64,000 bases of DNA from Herpetosiphon geysericola (GTDB taxonomy: Bacteria; Chloroflexota; Chloroflexia; Chloroflexales; Herpetosiphonaceae): the NCBI RefSeq assembly GCF_001306135.1, contig NZ_LGKP01000042.1:83705-147704 (forward strand), read 5' to 3'. This document shows, one piece after another, positions 52,183-60,758 of this stretch (position 1 is its first letter; every line of letters begins with the position of its first letter). A program made the translations under genes and the position numbers. Below the pieces are notes generated by a model. The model was not told where the DNA came from, did not search any database, and saw nothing but the letters and a program-made list of their open reading frames with translations.

Positions 52183-52845
52183 CTACATCGCTGGTTCTGG
52201 CGGGAGTAATTGATCGAGATCGACCCCTATCGCCATAAGTCGCATGCGCCACACCTTGAGATCGCCTTCTTTTCCGAGGTAGAGGGAGCGCTGGCGTTGC
52301 CCCTCCACCCAGCGGTAGTAGCAATAGGGGCCAAATGAGCGGTATTCGAGTTGTGTTTCCACCTTTCCCGTTGCCTCATCCTTGACCAGAACGATCCGTG
52401 GCCGTTTCACATAGCGAAGATCTAACCACCCCAAACCCAGCTGTTTAATGGTGGCGAGTGTGCGATGCGCTTGGTTCACCTGGTCTACGAGATGTGCGAT
52501 TTCAGTGCTATCGTCGATGGCTGCGGTCGCAAGATGCAGGGCGAGCAAGGCGAGTTCGGCTTGCGCCTTTTTGCGATTGATGGCATTTCCTTGGACTTTA
52601 TCGGTGCGTTTGCGTCCATGCCGTTGATAGCGAGCATCGAGCTGAATCGGAATCGTTGCTTCAAGCGTGGCGATGCGATCCACAATCGTTGTCGCGGCGG
52701 TCGTGAGTATATTTACAGTGTCTTTATCCATATATAACCCTGTAACTAGCTGGTCGTAAATCCTACATTTTCCTTCTAAAGTTGTAACTTTGATCGCTTG
52801 ATGGCCGTTTTTTATCGTCGCTTCGTGGCCGTTTTGATTCTCCAA
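52183..52845 (-). CDS. Hypothetical coiled-coil protein (220 aa)
   Basis: Helical, with a long Ala/Leu heptad region (about 40-140), then a beta-rich C-terminal part with Tyr/Trp residues (FGPYCYYRWVEGQRQRSLYL). The frame starts with TTG at 52845. An ATG at 52731 is the alternative and cuts 38 residues. The YYRW...SLYLGK pattern recurs in small accessory proteins of mobile elements, but no function is known to me. Confidence 0.55.
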   Translation of the reverse strand: MENQNGHEATIKNGHQAIKVTTLEGKCRIYDQLVTGLYMDKDTVNILTTAATTIVDRIATLEATIPIQLDARYQRHGRKRTDKVQGNAINRKKAQAELALLALHLATAAIDDSTEIAHLVDQVNQAHRTLATIKQLGLGWLDLRYVKRPRIVLVKDEATGKVETQLEYRSFGPYCYYRWVEGQRQRSLYLGKEGDLKVWRMRLMAIGVDLDQLLPPEPAM

Positions 52846-52939
52846 GCAACAATCATGGTCATTAAGTTAAGGTGCTGTCCTCAACTTCGTTCTTTACTCC
52901 GAACTCCCTCGGAATCCATGTGATCTGCCGTATTCGACC

Positions 52940-53626
52940 TCATGCCGTTGCGACAATCTCCAATGATGAGTTCGTCTGAGCCTCAAATATTATGCTTCGA
53001 TAGAATGCTAGGAGCCAACAGGTCTCTTGTATATTCTCCTCATTTGCTGCTACTAAGCAGTGAAATACGCCCAATCCTACGCTGTAGGGGCCTGAGGCAC
53101 CAAGACTCTGAAAGCCATTCCACATGTCGCTTCTATGAATATCATTTATACGATGTATATCAAAGCGACTGTCGATAGCGAGGTGAGTCTTAAATAGGTA
53201 CGCATACAGGCCTCTAACAATCATCGATAGAGTTGTGAATAGACGTTTCTCGTCTACAGGGAATTCATATAGATTCTCGGCAAGAAATAACGATTCTGAT
53301 TGTGGAATAGTTGATATCCACTTTCCATTATTTTTTGCATCCCGAGCCAACTGTGATTTATTCTTTCTCGCGGATCGAAGGAAGGTAGTATTCTGTATTA
53401 CTATTGCCGTCGGACTTTGCCGAGATGTTCTATCTAAAACAAGATAATCCCGCAAATAATCATCGGATTGCGATTTTTTATTATTACAATTAAAGCAAAC
53501 CGGAACTATGACTGGATTATTAGGTTTATTGCCTGCAAACAAGCAGCGTGGGACGACGTGTTCTCGTGTAAGTTCTCGCGTCTCCCCACAATAAACACAT
53601 GTTCCTATCTTTGATTTCTTGCCCAT
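52940..53626 (-). CDS. HNH endonuclease-like protein
   Basis: A 228-residue protein. The N-terminus has an HNH zinc-finger layout: CVYCG at 10-14, REHVVPRCLF at 22-31 (catalytic His), then VCFNCNNKKS near 46-55. HNH enzymes nick or cut DNA. The C-terminal part has no recognised domain and could be a recognition or membrane-facing part. AT-rich compared with the IS region beside it. Confidence 0.75.
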   Translation of the reverse strand: MGKKSKIGTCVYCGETRELTREHVVPRCLFAGNKPNNPVIVPVCFNCNNKKSQSDDYLRDYLVLDRTSRQSPTAIVIQNTTFLRSARKNKSQLARDAKNNGKWISTIPQSESLFLAENLYEFPVDEKRLFTTLSMIVRGLYAYLFKTHLAIDSRFDIHRINDIHRSDMWNGFQSLGASGPYSVGLGVFHCLVAANEENIQETCWLLAFYRSIIFEAQTNSSLEIVATA

Positions 53627-53834
53627 GCTATAACCTCATACTTCGTATTGCACGCTACTGTTAGTGCCGAAGACCAACAAATGGCCAGAGAGCGGCGATA
53701 AAAAACGGCTATCAAGCGATCAAAGTGACATAAAATATACGAATGCGATAGTATCATGGTTGTGTTTTGGGATCAATGTAAGCAGACTAAGAGGGATGGA
53801 GCCGGCGTAGTAGTCGAGCATGTAGAACGAATCC

Positions 53835-53875
53835 GCAGGGTTTAGCCAACAAGACATTATTTGGCTAAACCCTGC
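53835..53875. terminator. 15-bp perfect hairpin in a gene-free stretch
   Basis: Arms 53835-53849 and 53861-53875, 11-base loop, no T-run. Apart from this I see nothing in 53627-54149; small frames there are not convincing. Confidence 0.5.
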
Positions 53876-54149
53876 AGCCAAGAGATTCTGCTGTGTCTGA
53901 CGTTAGGCATGTCGCTCGCAGTGACATGGGCATTGGATGATGACAATCACCATTATTCGACGGTGTGTAGCGAGCATGATAGACTTGCATTTAGTTGGGA
54001 GTTTAATAGAAGGTGGAGGATAGATGAATGTCATACAACAACGAGGGTACCTTCTCCCACTTTCGCAGGTTGAGCATCTACCGCCGTAGTGCTCCCATCG
54101 TTGTTGGTCTTTCTTCTTTTCTCGGGTGCTTAACTGTGAGAATGCTGAT

Positions 54150-54464
54150 ATGCAACCATTTGAAACGTACCTCCGTGAGCTGCGCGATATTCAGTCATCT
54201 GGCGCAGCCGTGCAAGAGACATGGTACTATGGGCTGTTAGCGACCCTCCTCAATGAGGTCGGCAAGACCCTTTCCCCGCGCGTTCGTTGCGTCATTAACC
54301 TCAAGAATCATGGTGCAGGCATTCCTGATGACGGCCTGTTTACCGCCGATCAGTTGCAACGCATCGGTGGGGCTGAGTTTCAACTTGGCCAACTCCCGAG
54401 TCGCGGCGTAATTGGGATAGGGAAACGATTCGTGTTTTTAAACGCCATATTCCATAATGCGTAG
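54150..54464 (+). pseudogene. Truncated N-terminus of a type ISP-like restriction-modification enzyme
   Basis: The frame reads YLRELRDIQSSG, LLATLLNEVGKTL, VRCVINLKNHGAGIPDDGLF and QLPSRGVI. That order matches the N-terminal region of large N6-methyltransferase restriction enzymes (type ISP-like, over 900 residues). It breaks off after QLPSRGVI into unrelated sequence, so only about 90 residues remain. It is a decay remnant, not an active enzyme. Confidence 0.65.
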
Positions 54465-54665
54465 AAATGAGCATTAATCCAGACTGGAGATCGAAGAGAA
54501 TGAGCAGACATCGATTGGCCAAATTTGTGCACCATGCTGCCCGCTCATCAGTATAAGCAGTCATGCATCGACACATGACCGTAAGAAACAGGAATCGTTG
54601 CCGCACCCCAATCTGCGTTTAACTCCATATTCTATTTAATTTTTTCAGGTAGATTTGGAAACTTA

Positions 54666-55508
54666 CTATAATAGCCCAACAATAGAGATCTTATGACCAT
54701 ATACTTTTTCAATAGTATTTTTTAGTCGCTGTGCATATTCTTGGATACTTTTCTCAGCATCTTCAAGTTCACTACGCTTTATAGGAGGAGCCTGAAAGAT
54801 ATTTCCGAATTGTTGGATAGCAGCCTCTGCATAGCGTTGATTTTTTCGATACTGCTCAATCATATTAATACAATGTTTTATTTCCTCGTTAATATCATTA
54901 AGCCTTACTTCTTTCGGTTTTAAGTTGAGAACTTCTTCGACTGTTTGGAGTCCCGTACTAGGAACCGGCGTATCATCAGGCTCTTTACGGTCAGCGCGTG
55001 ATTTACGCCGCTCCGCCAAAATTTCCTTAACTTCGTTAAAAAGAAACGTAACACCTTGCATCAAAATCGGATTGGCAAGCCCCTCAAGCTCATTCATACC
55101 ATCGTCTCCTTGTATTATGCTGTTAGTATCTAAAACTATGAGACCATCCAAAAAATTCAAAATCTTGTTTTTTGTATGGTCAATGCGCTTATAATTTGTT
55201 ATTTGTTCACTTGCTGTCGCCTCATCATTTGACGCATCAAAAGCGAGGGATGCATCATTCTTAAATGGGCTCCGTAATCCTCCAACGCGGGGTAATACAA
55301 GTCTTGGTGGGGCAACGGCAATACGTTGAAAATATACCAAATCATGAGGATAATAGCGTTGAATTATGGGCGTTGCCTTCGCAATCCAAGCATCTACCTC
55401 ATGCCAGCTACCGGATTGCGTTGACTCAAGTTCTTGTTTCAATTGAACTAAAAGCCTACTATTACTCACGTTAAGAATACTCCCTAGTACAGTATGAATA
55501 GTATACAT
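54666..55508 (-). CDS. Hypothetical protein (280 aa)
   Basis: ATG at 55508. Mostly alpha-helical, with a charged linker (EILAERRKSRADRKEPDD) and a C-terminal coiled coil (EYAQRLKNTIEKVYG). No motif recognised. AT-rich. The IS982 copy 2 starts 68 bases beyond its start codon and may have separated it from its promoter. Confidence 0.6.
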   Translation of the reverse strand: MYTIHTVLGSILNVSNSRLLVQLKQELESTQSGSWHEVDAWIAKATPIIQRYYPHDLVYFQRIAVAPPRLVLPRVGGLRSPFKNDASLAFDASNDEATASEQITNYKRIDHTKNKILNFLDGLIVLDTNSIIQGDDGMNELEGLANPILMQGVTFLFNEVKEILAERRKSRADRKEPDDTPVPSTGLQTVEEVLNLKPKEVRLNDINEEIKHCINMIEQYRKNQRYAEAAIQQFGNIFQAPPIKRSELEDAEKSIQEYAQRLKNTIEKVYGHKISIVGLL

Positions 55509-55575
55509 TATTGGTGATGCTATTTAAGGTATTTCATAAATTGCTTTATTTAAGATTTCGATGGATATATCATAG

Positions 55576-56596
55576 ATACGCCTGATGTGAGTTATGACGA
55601 AAGAAACGCTTGACAAAGAAAGACGGAAGTCCGACGATGGATGTGCTTACCAACCATCAACAGGAGTTCCGTCCATGCCTAGTATACCATTTTCTGATGT
55701 GATGACCATGCTGTATGTGCTGGTTGATGATTGGTATCAATCAACCAACCGTTCTCCCAAGGCAGCTGCCCCAGGGCCGGCTCCCGCCCTCGCGCCAAGC
55801 GAGGTGCTCACCATTTTGTTGGCAATGGATCTGGTACCCTTTCCCAGCGAACGCGGCTTCTTAGGATTTCTCCGGTCAACGCATGGCGATCTATTTCCAA
55901 CCCTGCCGCACCAAAGTCAATTTAATCGCCATGCCCGCCGACTGTGTGGTCTGCTCGAACCCGTACGTCGCTCATGGCTCGCGTCATGGGCCATGGTGGA
56001 CGGCCCACAGGTCATCCTTGATACCAAACCGATTCCGGTCATGGGCTATACGCGTCCGAAAACCCGCAGCGATTTCGCTGGAAGCGCGAGTTATGGCTAT
56101 TGTGCCAGCCGAAAATTACCGTATTTTGGGTATAAACTGGTGATGCTCACGACCCTCGATGGCATTCCGGTGGCCTATGACCTTGTACCGGCCCATACCG
56201 ATGAGCGCGCCGCTGCGGACGAAATTCTGGACCAGATCACCAATGCCGACGTGTGGGCGGATAAAGGATTTCTCGGTGAACAGTGGCATCAGGAAGTCCG
56301 AGCCACCACCGATAATCGCATCTGGACGGCCAAACGCCACAACCAACGGCAGAATCCTGCGCCATTTGATTCCCTGCTCGGGTCGATCCGCGAACGGATC
56401 GAAGGGACGTTTCATGAACTGCAAAACACGGGACGGAACAGTGAGCGCTTGTTGGCCAAAACGGTGGAAGGCTTGGTAACGCGCATTGCCAGTAAGGTGA
56501 CGCATCTCGTCGTGAAGGCCGTGTTGCGTGCGCGATTTGGCATTGATGTCCTCACCTTTACCGTGATCAAAGAAGTCTAACTCACATCAGGCGTAT
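55576..56596 (+). mobile_element. IS982-like insertion sequence, copy 2 (1,021 bp)
   Basis: Same length and 19-bp terminal repeats (55576-55594, 56578-56596) as copy 1. One difference seen in the reading frame (Glu for Ala near its beginning). Confidence 0.9.
55675..56580 (+). CDS. IS982-family DDE transposase, copy 2
   Basis: Identical to the copy at 27861 from the chosen ATG onward (the single amino-acid change lies upstream of it). Start set by the same AGGAG site. Two intact, near-identical copies 28 kb apart imply recent movement. They are in the same orientation and could recombine, deleting the segment between them. Confidence 0.9.
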   Translation: MPSIPFSDVMTMLYVLVDDWYQSTNRSPKAAAPGPAPALAPSEVLTILLAMDLVPFPSERGFLGFLRSTHGDLFPTLPHQSQFNRHARRLCGLLEPVRRSWLASWAMVDGPQVILDTKPIPVMGYTRPKTRSDFAGSASYGYCASRKLPYFGYKLVMLTTLDGIPVAYDLVPAHTDERAAADEILDQITNADVWADKGFLGEQWHQEVRATTDNRIWTAKRHNQRQNPAPFDSLLGSIRERIEGTFHELQNTGRNSERLLAKTVEGLVTRIASKVTHLVVKAVLRARFGIDVLTFTVIKEV

Positions 56597-56623
56597 AGAT
56601 CTATTCAATCAGGTAGTCTATGA

Positions 56624-57599
56624 TCATTGTTCATCCCAGAAAGGATTCATTTCTTGTTTTATCTCACTCCCATCTAATGGGATGTACCATGTTTTTTCAA
56701 GTCCTCTTCGAGTTCCAGTTACACAAAATAAGGCACTATCGTTATTAACAAATCGGATATTTAAGAAATTTCTTGCCTCAGCCCATTTTGCATAGCCATT
56801 CTCACACGTCTCTGTACAAAGAATTCTTATCGTCTGTGAATAAATATCAAAAATTGCAATACTTTCTTTCCAATCTACCGTATTTATTAGATTATGGTCT
56901 GGCGCTTTGCCTTCATTATCAATGATATACGTACCTGGAATAGAGGATGGGGAGAAATCGGATGCGAAGCTATAGGCAATAAACCTATTATTTAATGAAA
57001 ATACCGGTTTTTCATAGACAATTTGATTATCTGGTGATGAAAAGACAGGTATTGTACTCTTCATAGTAAATAAGTAAAATTTCTTTTGGTCCCAATCACT
57101 AGTATTTTCATAGATTCGATTGGTGAAACTTCTTGTAAAATTATGAATATACAGTACCATATGTATGGTATCGAGCGAATTTACTAATGCAACTTCAAAT
57201 CTTCTTTCAGTTTGAATTAAATCTTTATAAAAATAAGTAGTATTATCTCGCAGAATTATTTTCTCATCATCATAATGATACCATTGCTCACCCCAAGTAA
57301 AGTCCGAAGGTTTAATATATTGATTAAACACGTTTTGGATATTTTCAATGACGCGTTCTATTTTTTTCTATTCTCTCAAGAATATTAATAGAAAATAATG
57401 ATTCAGGAAGGTGATTAAGTCTTATAAGTTTTTCGTCGATAGAATCTATTTCCTTTTGTATACCATTAATTGAATTACGTATTTCGATTGGAATATTAAT
57501 CCCATATTGAGCCTTAACCTCATTAAGATATCGTAAATTATCATTATGCGTGCTGCGCTGCGTTAGAAGGGATTCGATCTCTTTTTCTATTTCATTCAT
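56624..57599 (-). pseudogene. Hypothetical gene split by a frameshift at an A7 run
   Basis: Two minus-strand frames, 57345-57599 (84 aa, coiled coil) and 56624-57331 (235 aa), join smoothly if one base is removed from the A7 run at 57361-57367: reading LERIEK then continues as IERVIENIQNVFNQY. The joined protein would be about 324 residues: an N-terminal helical module (NLRYLNEVKAQYGINIP) like those at 58857 and 59961, then an unknown beta-rich domain. This could be a sequencing error, a real inactivating indel or programmed slippage. The downstream frame alone starts with GTG and no clear ribosome site. Confidence 0.6.
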
Positions 57600-57918
57600 T
57601 TGGGCTAACCTCTATTCTTAATCCATTGAAGATTATATTCATCGTATTGACTTTCTATTTCTATAATACAATACATCCGTATCTTTCGATAATGAAGTAG
57701 TTAAGATCTAATTTTTCTCTACAACCAGAAAATCACTGCTATTGTAGGCCGTCACAAATACTGAGATTTCCCCATGCTGAATGTATCAAGTTTCATCACA
57801 AATTAGCGATGTGTGTCAGATAGTGAGACTGGACTATAACGTTTTAAACCTATAGATTTTGATTCAGATCCTCCTGTCCATCTATTGTGCATGATTAATC
57901 ATCATTGGTAAGATATTG

Positions 57919-57968
57919 CATACAAAGGTGGGTATTTTGACGGCCGTCAAAATACCCACCTTTGTATG
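57919..57968. repeat. Perfect 50-bp palindrome without spacer
   Basis: Two 25-bp arms meet at CGG/CCG with no loop. It lies in the 57600-58027 gene-free stretch between divergent genes. It could be a bidirectional terminator, a protein-binding site or a cruciform. The rest of the stretch shows no gene. Confidence 0.8.
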
Positions 57969-58027
57969 ATTAAAACATGTACTTCTATGTTATGATAGCT
58001 TTATGAAGAGGAGAACGAGACACATCA

Positions 58028-58363
58028 ATGAGGATACTGATGCCAGCTAACCGACACTCCCGAAAGCCGAAGCATAGCACGCCACCAAGTACGCTCCTTG
58101 CCTATCCATCCACACTCACACTCAAACCGGGTGATCTCGAAGCGTGGAGTGAGCAGGTAAGCGACTATATAACCACAATTCATGATCGTGCAGCCACTGT
58201 TGGATTACGGCTTAAGTATATGGCGAATGAATCAACCAATTTTGATACGCCCATTGGTATATGGTATGTACTCAACGGTAACGAAATTGTGCTTGAAGGT
58301 ACCGAGGTTGAAGCCTATGATTATATCGAGGCAATCATTGAGGATCAGGTGATTCGTTCGTAA
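58028..58363 (+). CDS. Small hypothetical protein (111 aa)
   Basis: GAGGAG lies upstream of the ATG at 58028. N-terminus basic and Ser/Pro-rich, then a beta-rich part (GIWYVLNGNEIVLEG). No family recognised. 40 bases before the next gene, which has the same orientation; likely an operon. Confidence 0.6.
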   Translation: MRILMPANRHSRKPKHSTPPSTLLAYPSTLTLKPGDLEAWSEQVSDYITTIHDRAATVGLRLKYMANESTNFDTPIGIWYVLNGNEIVLEGTEVEAYDYIEAIIEDQVIRS

Positions 58364-58403
58364 GCCCTATAAGAAAACTCTTAAACTGTAAAAGGAGGAT
58401 AAG

Positions 58404-58688
58404 ATGCAAATTGATGCGCTATTTACCGAATTAGCCAAGATCGATGGTGTACGTGAGGTAGCGAGAGTCGTAGAAACGTTTGAAATCGTGAGAAATGCAA
58501 CGGATGGACGGGTGCAACGCGTTACCGTTCAAATCCTTGATAATGGTACACGGGCAAATCCGCACTATCGCTATGCCTGTTTTGCAACTGCGGATGATGG
58601 GCGTAGCGCTGCGGGCAATCCTGATGAATCGATTGAAATGGCGTTCGACAATCTGCACTGGGAACACTTAGATTTGCCGCTGGATTAA
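58404..58688 (+). CDS. Small hypothetical protein (94 aa)
   Basis: AAAGGAGG precedes the ATG at 58404. Acidic alpha/beta protein (VQRVTVQILDNG, then RYACFATADDG). No family recognised. Followed by a 9-bp hairpin (58712-58720, 58724-58732). Confidence 0.65.
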   Translation: MQIDALFTELAKIDGVREVARVVETFEIVRNATDGRVQRVTVQILDNGTRANPHYRYACFATADDGRSAAGNPDESIEMAFDNLHWEHLDLPLD

Positions 58689-58711
58689 GTCTTTTTTTGG
58701 ATGTTAGGGTA

Positions 58712-58732
58712 CTGATTTGTCCCACAAATCAG
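58712..58732 (+). terminator. Short hairpin after the small-gene pair
   Basis: 9-bp perfect arms with a CCC loop. A second stem (58802-58811, 58825-58834) lies before the next gene. Likely transcription stop and restart. Confidence 0.5.
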
Positions 58733-58856
58733 CCCCTATTCTTAAGAGAATTTAATGCCAATCCATCGTCTTGTATGCTAGTGGAATAAACTGAGAAGAT
58801 TGATGAGTTGAAGAGTCAGTATTCTCAACTCATCTATTTTATAAGGAGTTATATCC

Positions 58857-59408
58857 ATGAAGGAATCCTATGGCTATCTCCCGCTCGCCAATCTCTCGGA
58901 ATTATGGGATATTCATCGTTTTAACCTCGCACTGCTTGAAAAACAGGCGGCACAGTATGGCTCGGCTGCCGTGCCGCTACTCACGCAGAATGAGATCAAA
59001 AACGAACAATTAATCTTAAAAGAACTTCATGCTGAATTTGATCGGCGCGGCGAGTTACCACAACCCATCAATCCTCAGAAAACAGTCGGTCGGCAATTGT
59101 ATCAACTTATCTTACTTGAGGACGAACAACGTGCATTATTGGCGCATATTGCCCAAGCACAACGATCATTGCCACGGTTCGAGCGCCAGCCTGTCACCCT
59201 GCTGCAGGTAAATGAAGGGCCAGATTATATTCATCACCCTGGCTTTGCTAAACGAAAAATTCCTGTTTACCACGGTGATTTAAACGCGCTCGCACGCGAA
59301 GGTCTTCTGGTGGCTAGTCGAACCAGAAAAGGAACTCCTACCTACGATATTACGGCGCATGGGTTTGCGTATGTTGATTATATGATATCACTCCAATCAC
59401 AATCTTAA
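58857..59408 (+). CDS. Hypothetical protein with N-terminal helical adaptor-like module
   Basis: AAGGAG precedes the ATG at 58857. 183 residues. Residues 12-60 (LSELWDIHRFNLALLEKQAA, then QYGSAAVPLL and NEIKNEQLILKEL) match the helical pattern found in two neighbours (57345-57599 and 59961-60527). A winged-helix-like segment (LNALAREGLLVAS, then GTPTYDITAHG) ends the protein. The shared module may mediate protein contact or recruitment; function unknown. Confidence 0.65.
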   Translation: MKESYGYLPLANLSELWDIHRFNLALLEKQAAQYGSAAVPLLTQNEIKNEQLILKELHAEFDRRGELPQPINPQKTVGRQLYQLILLEDEQRALLAHIAQAQRSLPRFERQPVTLLQVNEGPDYIHHPGFAKRKIPVYHGDLNALAREGLLVASRTRKGTPTYDITAHGFAYVDYMISLQSQS

Positions 59409-59640
59409 AGTCTAAAATAGAAACAAGCACCGAGAAGGAATCAGTATATTCTTTTGGGGTATAAGAGCTATTTGGCCCCTCCGTATGAATGTCCACCATA
59501 ATCTCAGTTATGTTGAACCCCGTAATAAAATCGTCAAATAGCTTTTGTACCCCATTAACCCAATTGGATCTGGCGGACGCAATCTGTAATCTTACACCCA
59601 CTCTGAGCGATGTCCCAATACCCGCACCAATAAAGTACAA
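59350..59640 (-). pseudogene. Doubtful gene fragment beside an IS remnant
   Basis: A minus-strand frame of 96 codons whose main part (RLQIASARSNWVNGVQKLF, then DFITGF) looks protein-like but has no ribosome site. It overlaps the plus-strand gene end and abuts a decayed ISL3 sequence. Probably a fragment. Confidence 0.3.
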
Positions 59641-59659
59641 ACGTTGTTAAGCTGCACAA

Positions 59660-59945
59660 TGATGAGAACATGCCTTCAGGTGCGGCGGTTTCGCTGTCGC
59701 ATGGGACGTGTCCTCAATAGATTTTCATTGAACGCGACACTTCCAACTCCCTGCCAGCGCAGCGCTATCCGACTCACGCAAGCCTTTCAAAGCATTGGCT
59801 TGACCTTGGCGAACAACCAAGCGCACGGGAATGCTAATCAGTTACTCTACCATTCTGCCCATCACTAAATAACGGTCATGGGTATTGACGAAGGGTCGCA
59901 TGAGTTTATCAGGTACATCATTGCCTGGATCATTAGCGGTCGATA
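59660..59945 (+). pseudogene. Decayed ISL3 transposase fragment
   Basis: LQVRRFRCR, QRSAIRLTQAFQSIGLTL and a GIDE remnant near 59881 align in order with the intact ISL3 transposase at 49799-51484 (LTVRRFRCR, QRSTIRLAHAFQTMGLAL, GIDEWAWRK). Frameshifts and a deletion separate them. An old, inactive insertion. Confidence 0.7.
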
Positions 59946-59960
59946 ACCTCTGCGAAAAAG

Positions 59961-60527
59961 CTATTTTGTTGGAATGACCTTTTCATATTGGTGAAATAAT
60001 AAAACCGCTGATTCAGTATTTTGGTTCGGTCCCAAGCTGATTTGATCGCCAACCTTCAATTGAAGGCGATCTTGTATTTTATCATCGTTGAGATATGTTC
60101 CCCTCCGACTTTCAAGATCTTGAATAAACATACGTCGGCCTTGCCTGATTATTGCGCAGTGAAGATTACTCACCATACCGTACGTTTGCGCAATGATAAT
60201 GGCACATTGAGATCGCCCAATTGTCACATAATCAAACGCAAGTCCGTGCGTACTTAAGCGTTGATTATCCTTCATCAAGGACAAGTAGGCATATGGAGCG
60301 TTGGCATTAATTTCAGCCATCGCTATAGGTTCTGCTTGGCGCAACTCGAACTCAGCCATAATTGATTCAATCGCTTGCTGTTCGCGATAAATACTATTAT
60401 TTAACTCCGTGGAGATGTGAATCCCAACTTGAGAGGCTTGAATTTCAAGCATACCTAGATTTCTCCGATGGATGTTCAGGATTTCCCGGAGGTCTTTAGT
60501 CAAAATTTGTGCATACGACTTAGCCAT
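59961..60527 (-). CDS. FHA-domain protein with N-terminal helical module
   Basis: The ATG at 60527 (MAKSYAQILT) follows GGAGGG. 188 residues. Residues 10-60 carry the helical pattern (REILNIHRRNLGMLEIQASQ) shared with two neighbours. The C-terminal FHA domain shows VTIGRSQ, VSNLHCAII, FIQDLESRRGTYLN and LQLKVGDQISLG, the phosphothreonine-binding fold. It is divergent from a Ser/Thr kinase gene, so it may read that kinase's phosphorylation marks. Confidence 0.85.
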   Translation of the reverse strand: MAKSYAQILTKDLREILNIHRRNLGMLEIQASQVGIHISTELNNSIYREQQAIESIMAEFELRQAEPIAMAEINANAPYAYLSLMKDNQRLSTHGLAFDYVTIGRSQCAIIIAQTYGMVSNLHCAIIRQGRRMFIQDLESRRGTYLNDDKIQDRLQLKVGDQISLGPNQNTESAVLLFHQYEKVIPTK

Positions 60528-60758
60528 AAAACCCTCCTTACAGAGCAACCTGTCGTTACAGTGTTGGTTAATTGCATCTTTGTCATAAGCGAAAATCGCG
60601 AACGACTGCAACGACTCTCATCATATCGTAAGTTCTGTTGCCTAGCCTCGGCCGTTTGCAAGTGATATATTACCTCAATAGGTCACGTTGCTATCAATCT
60701 CTCCCCACTAAAAGTTCCATCCATTCTTTGGCAGAACGAGTTTGCGAAGGGAGCAGTC

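Noticed and set aside
54666..55508. PIN-like nuclease, from the LIVLDTNSII segment
   Set aside because: Only one acidic motif is seen; the remaining PIN residues could not be placed.
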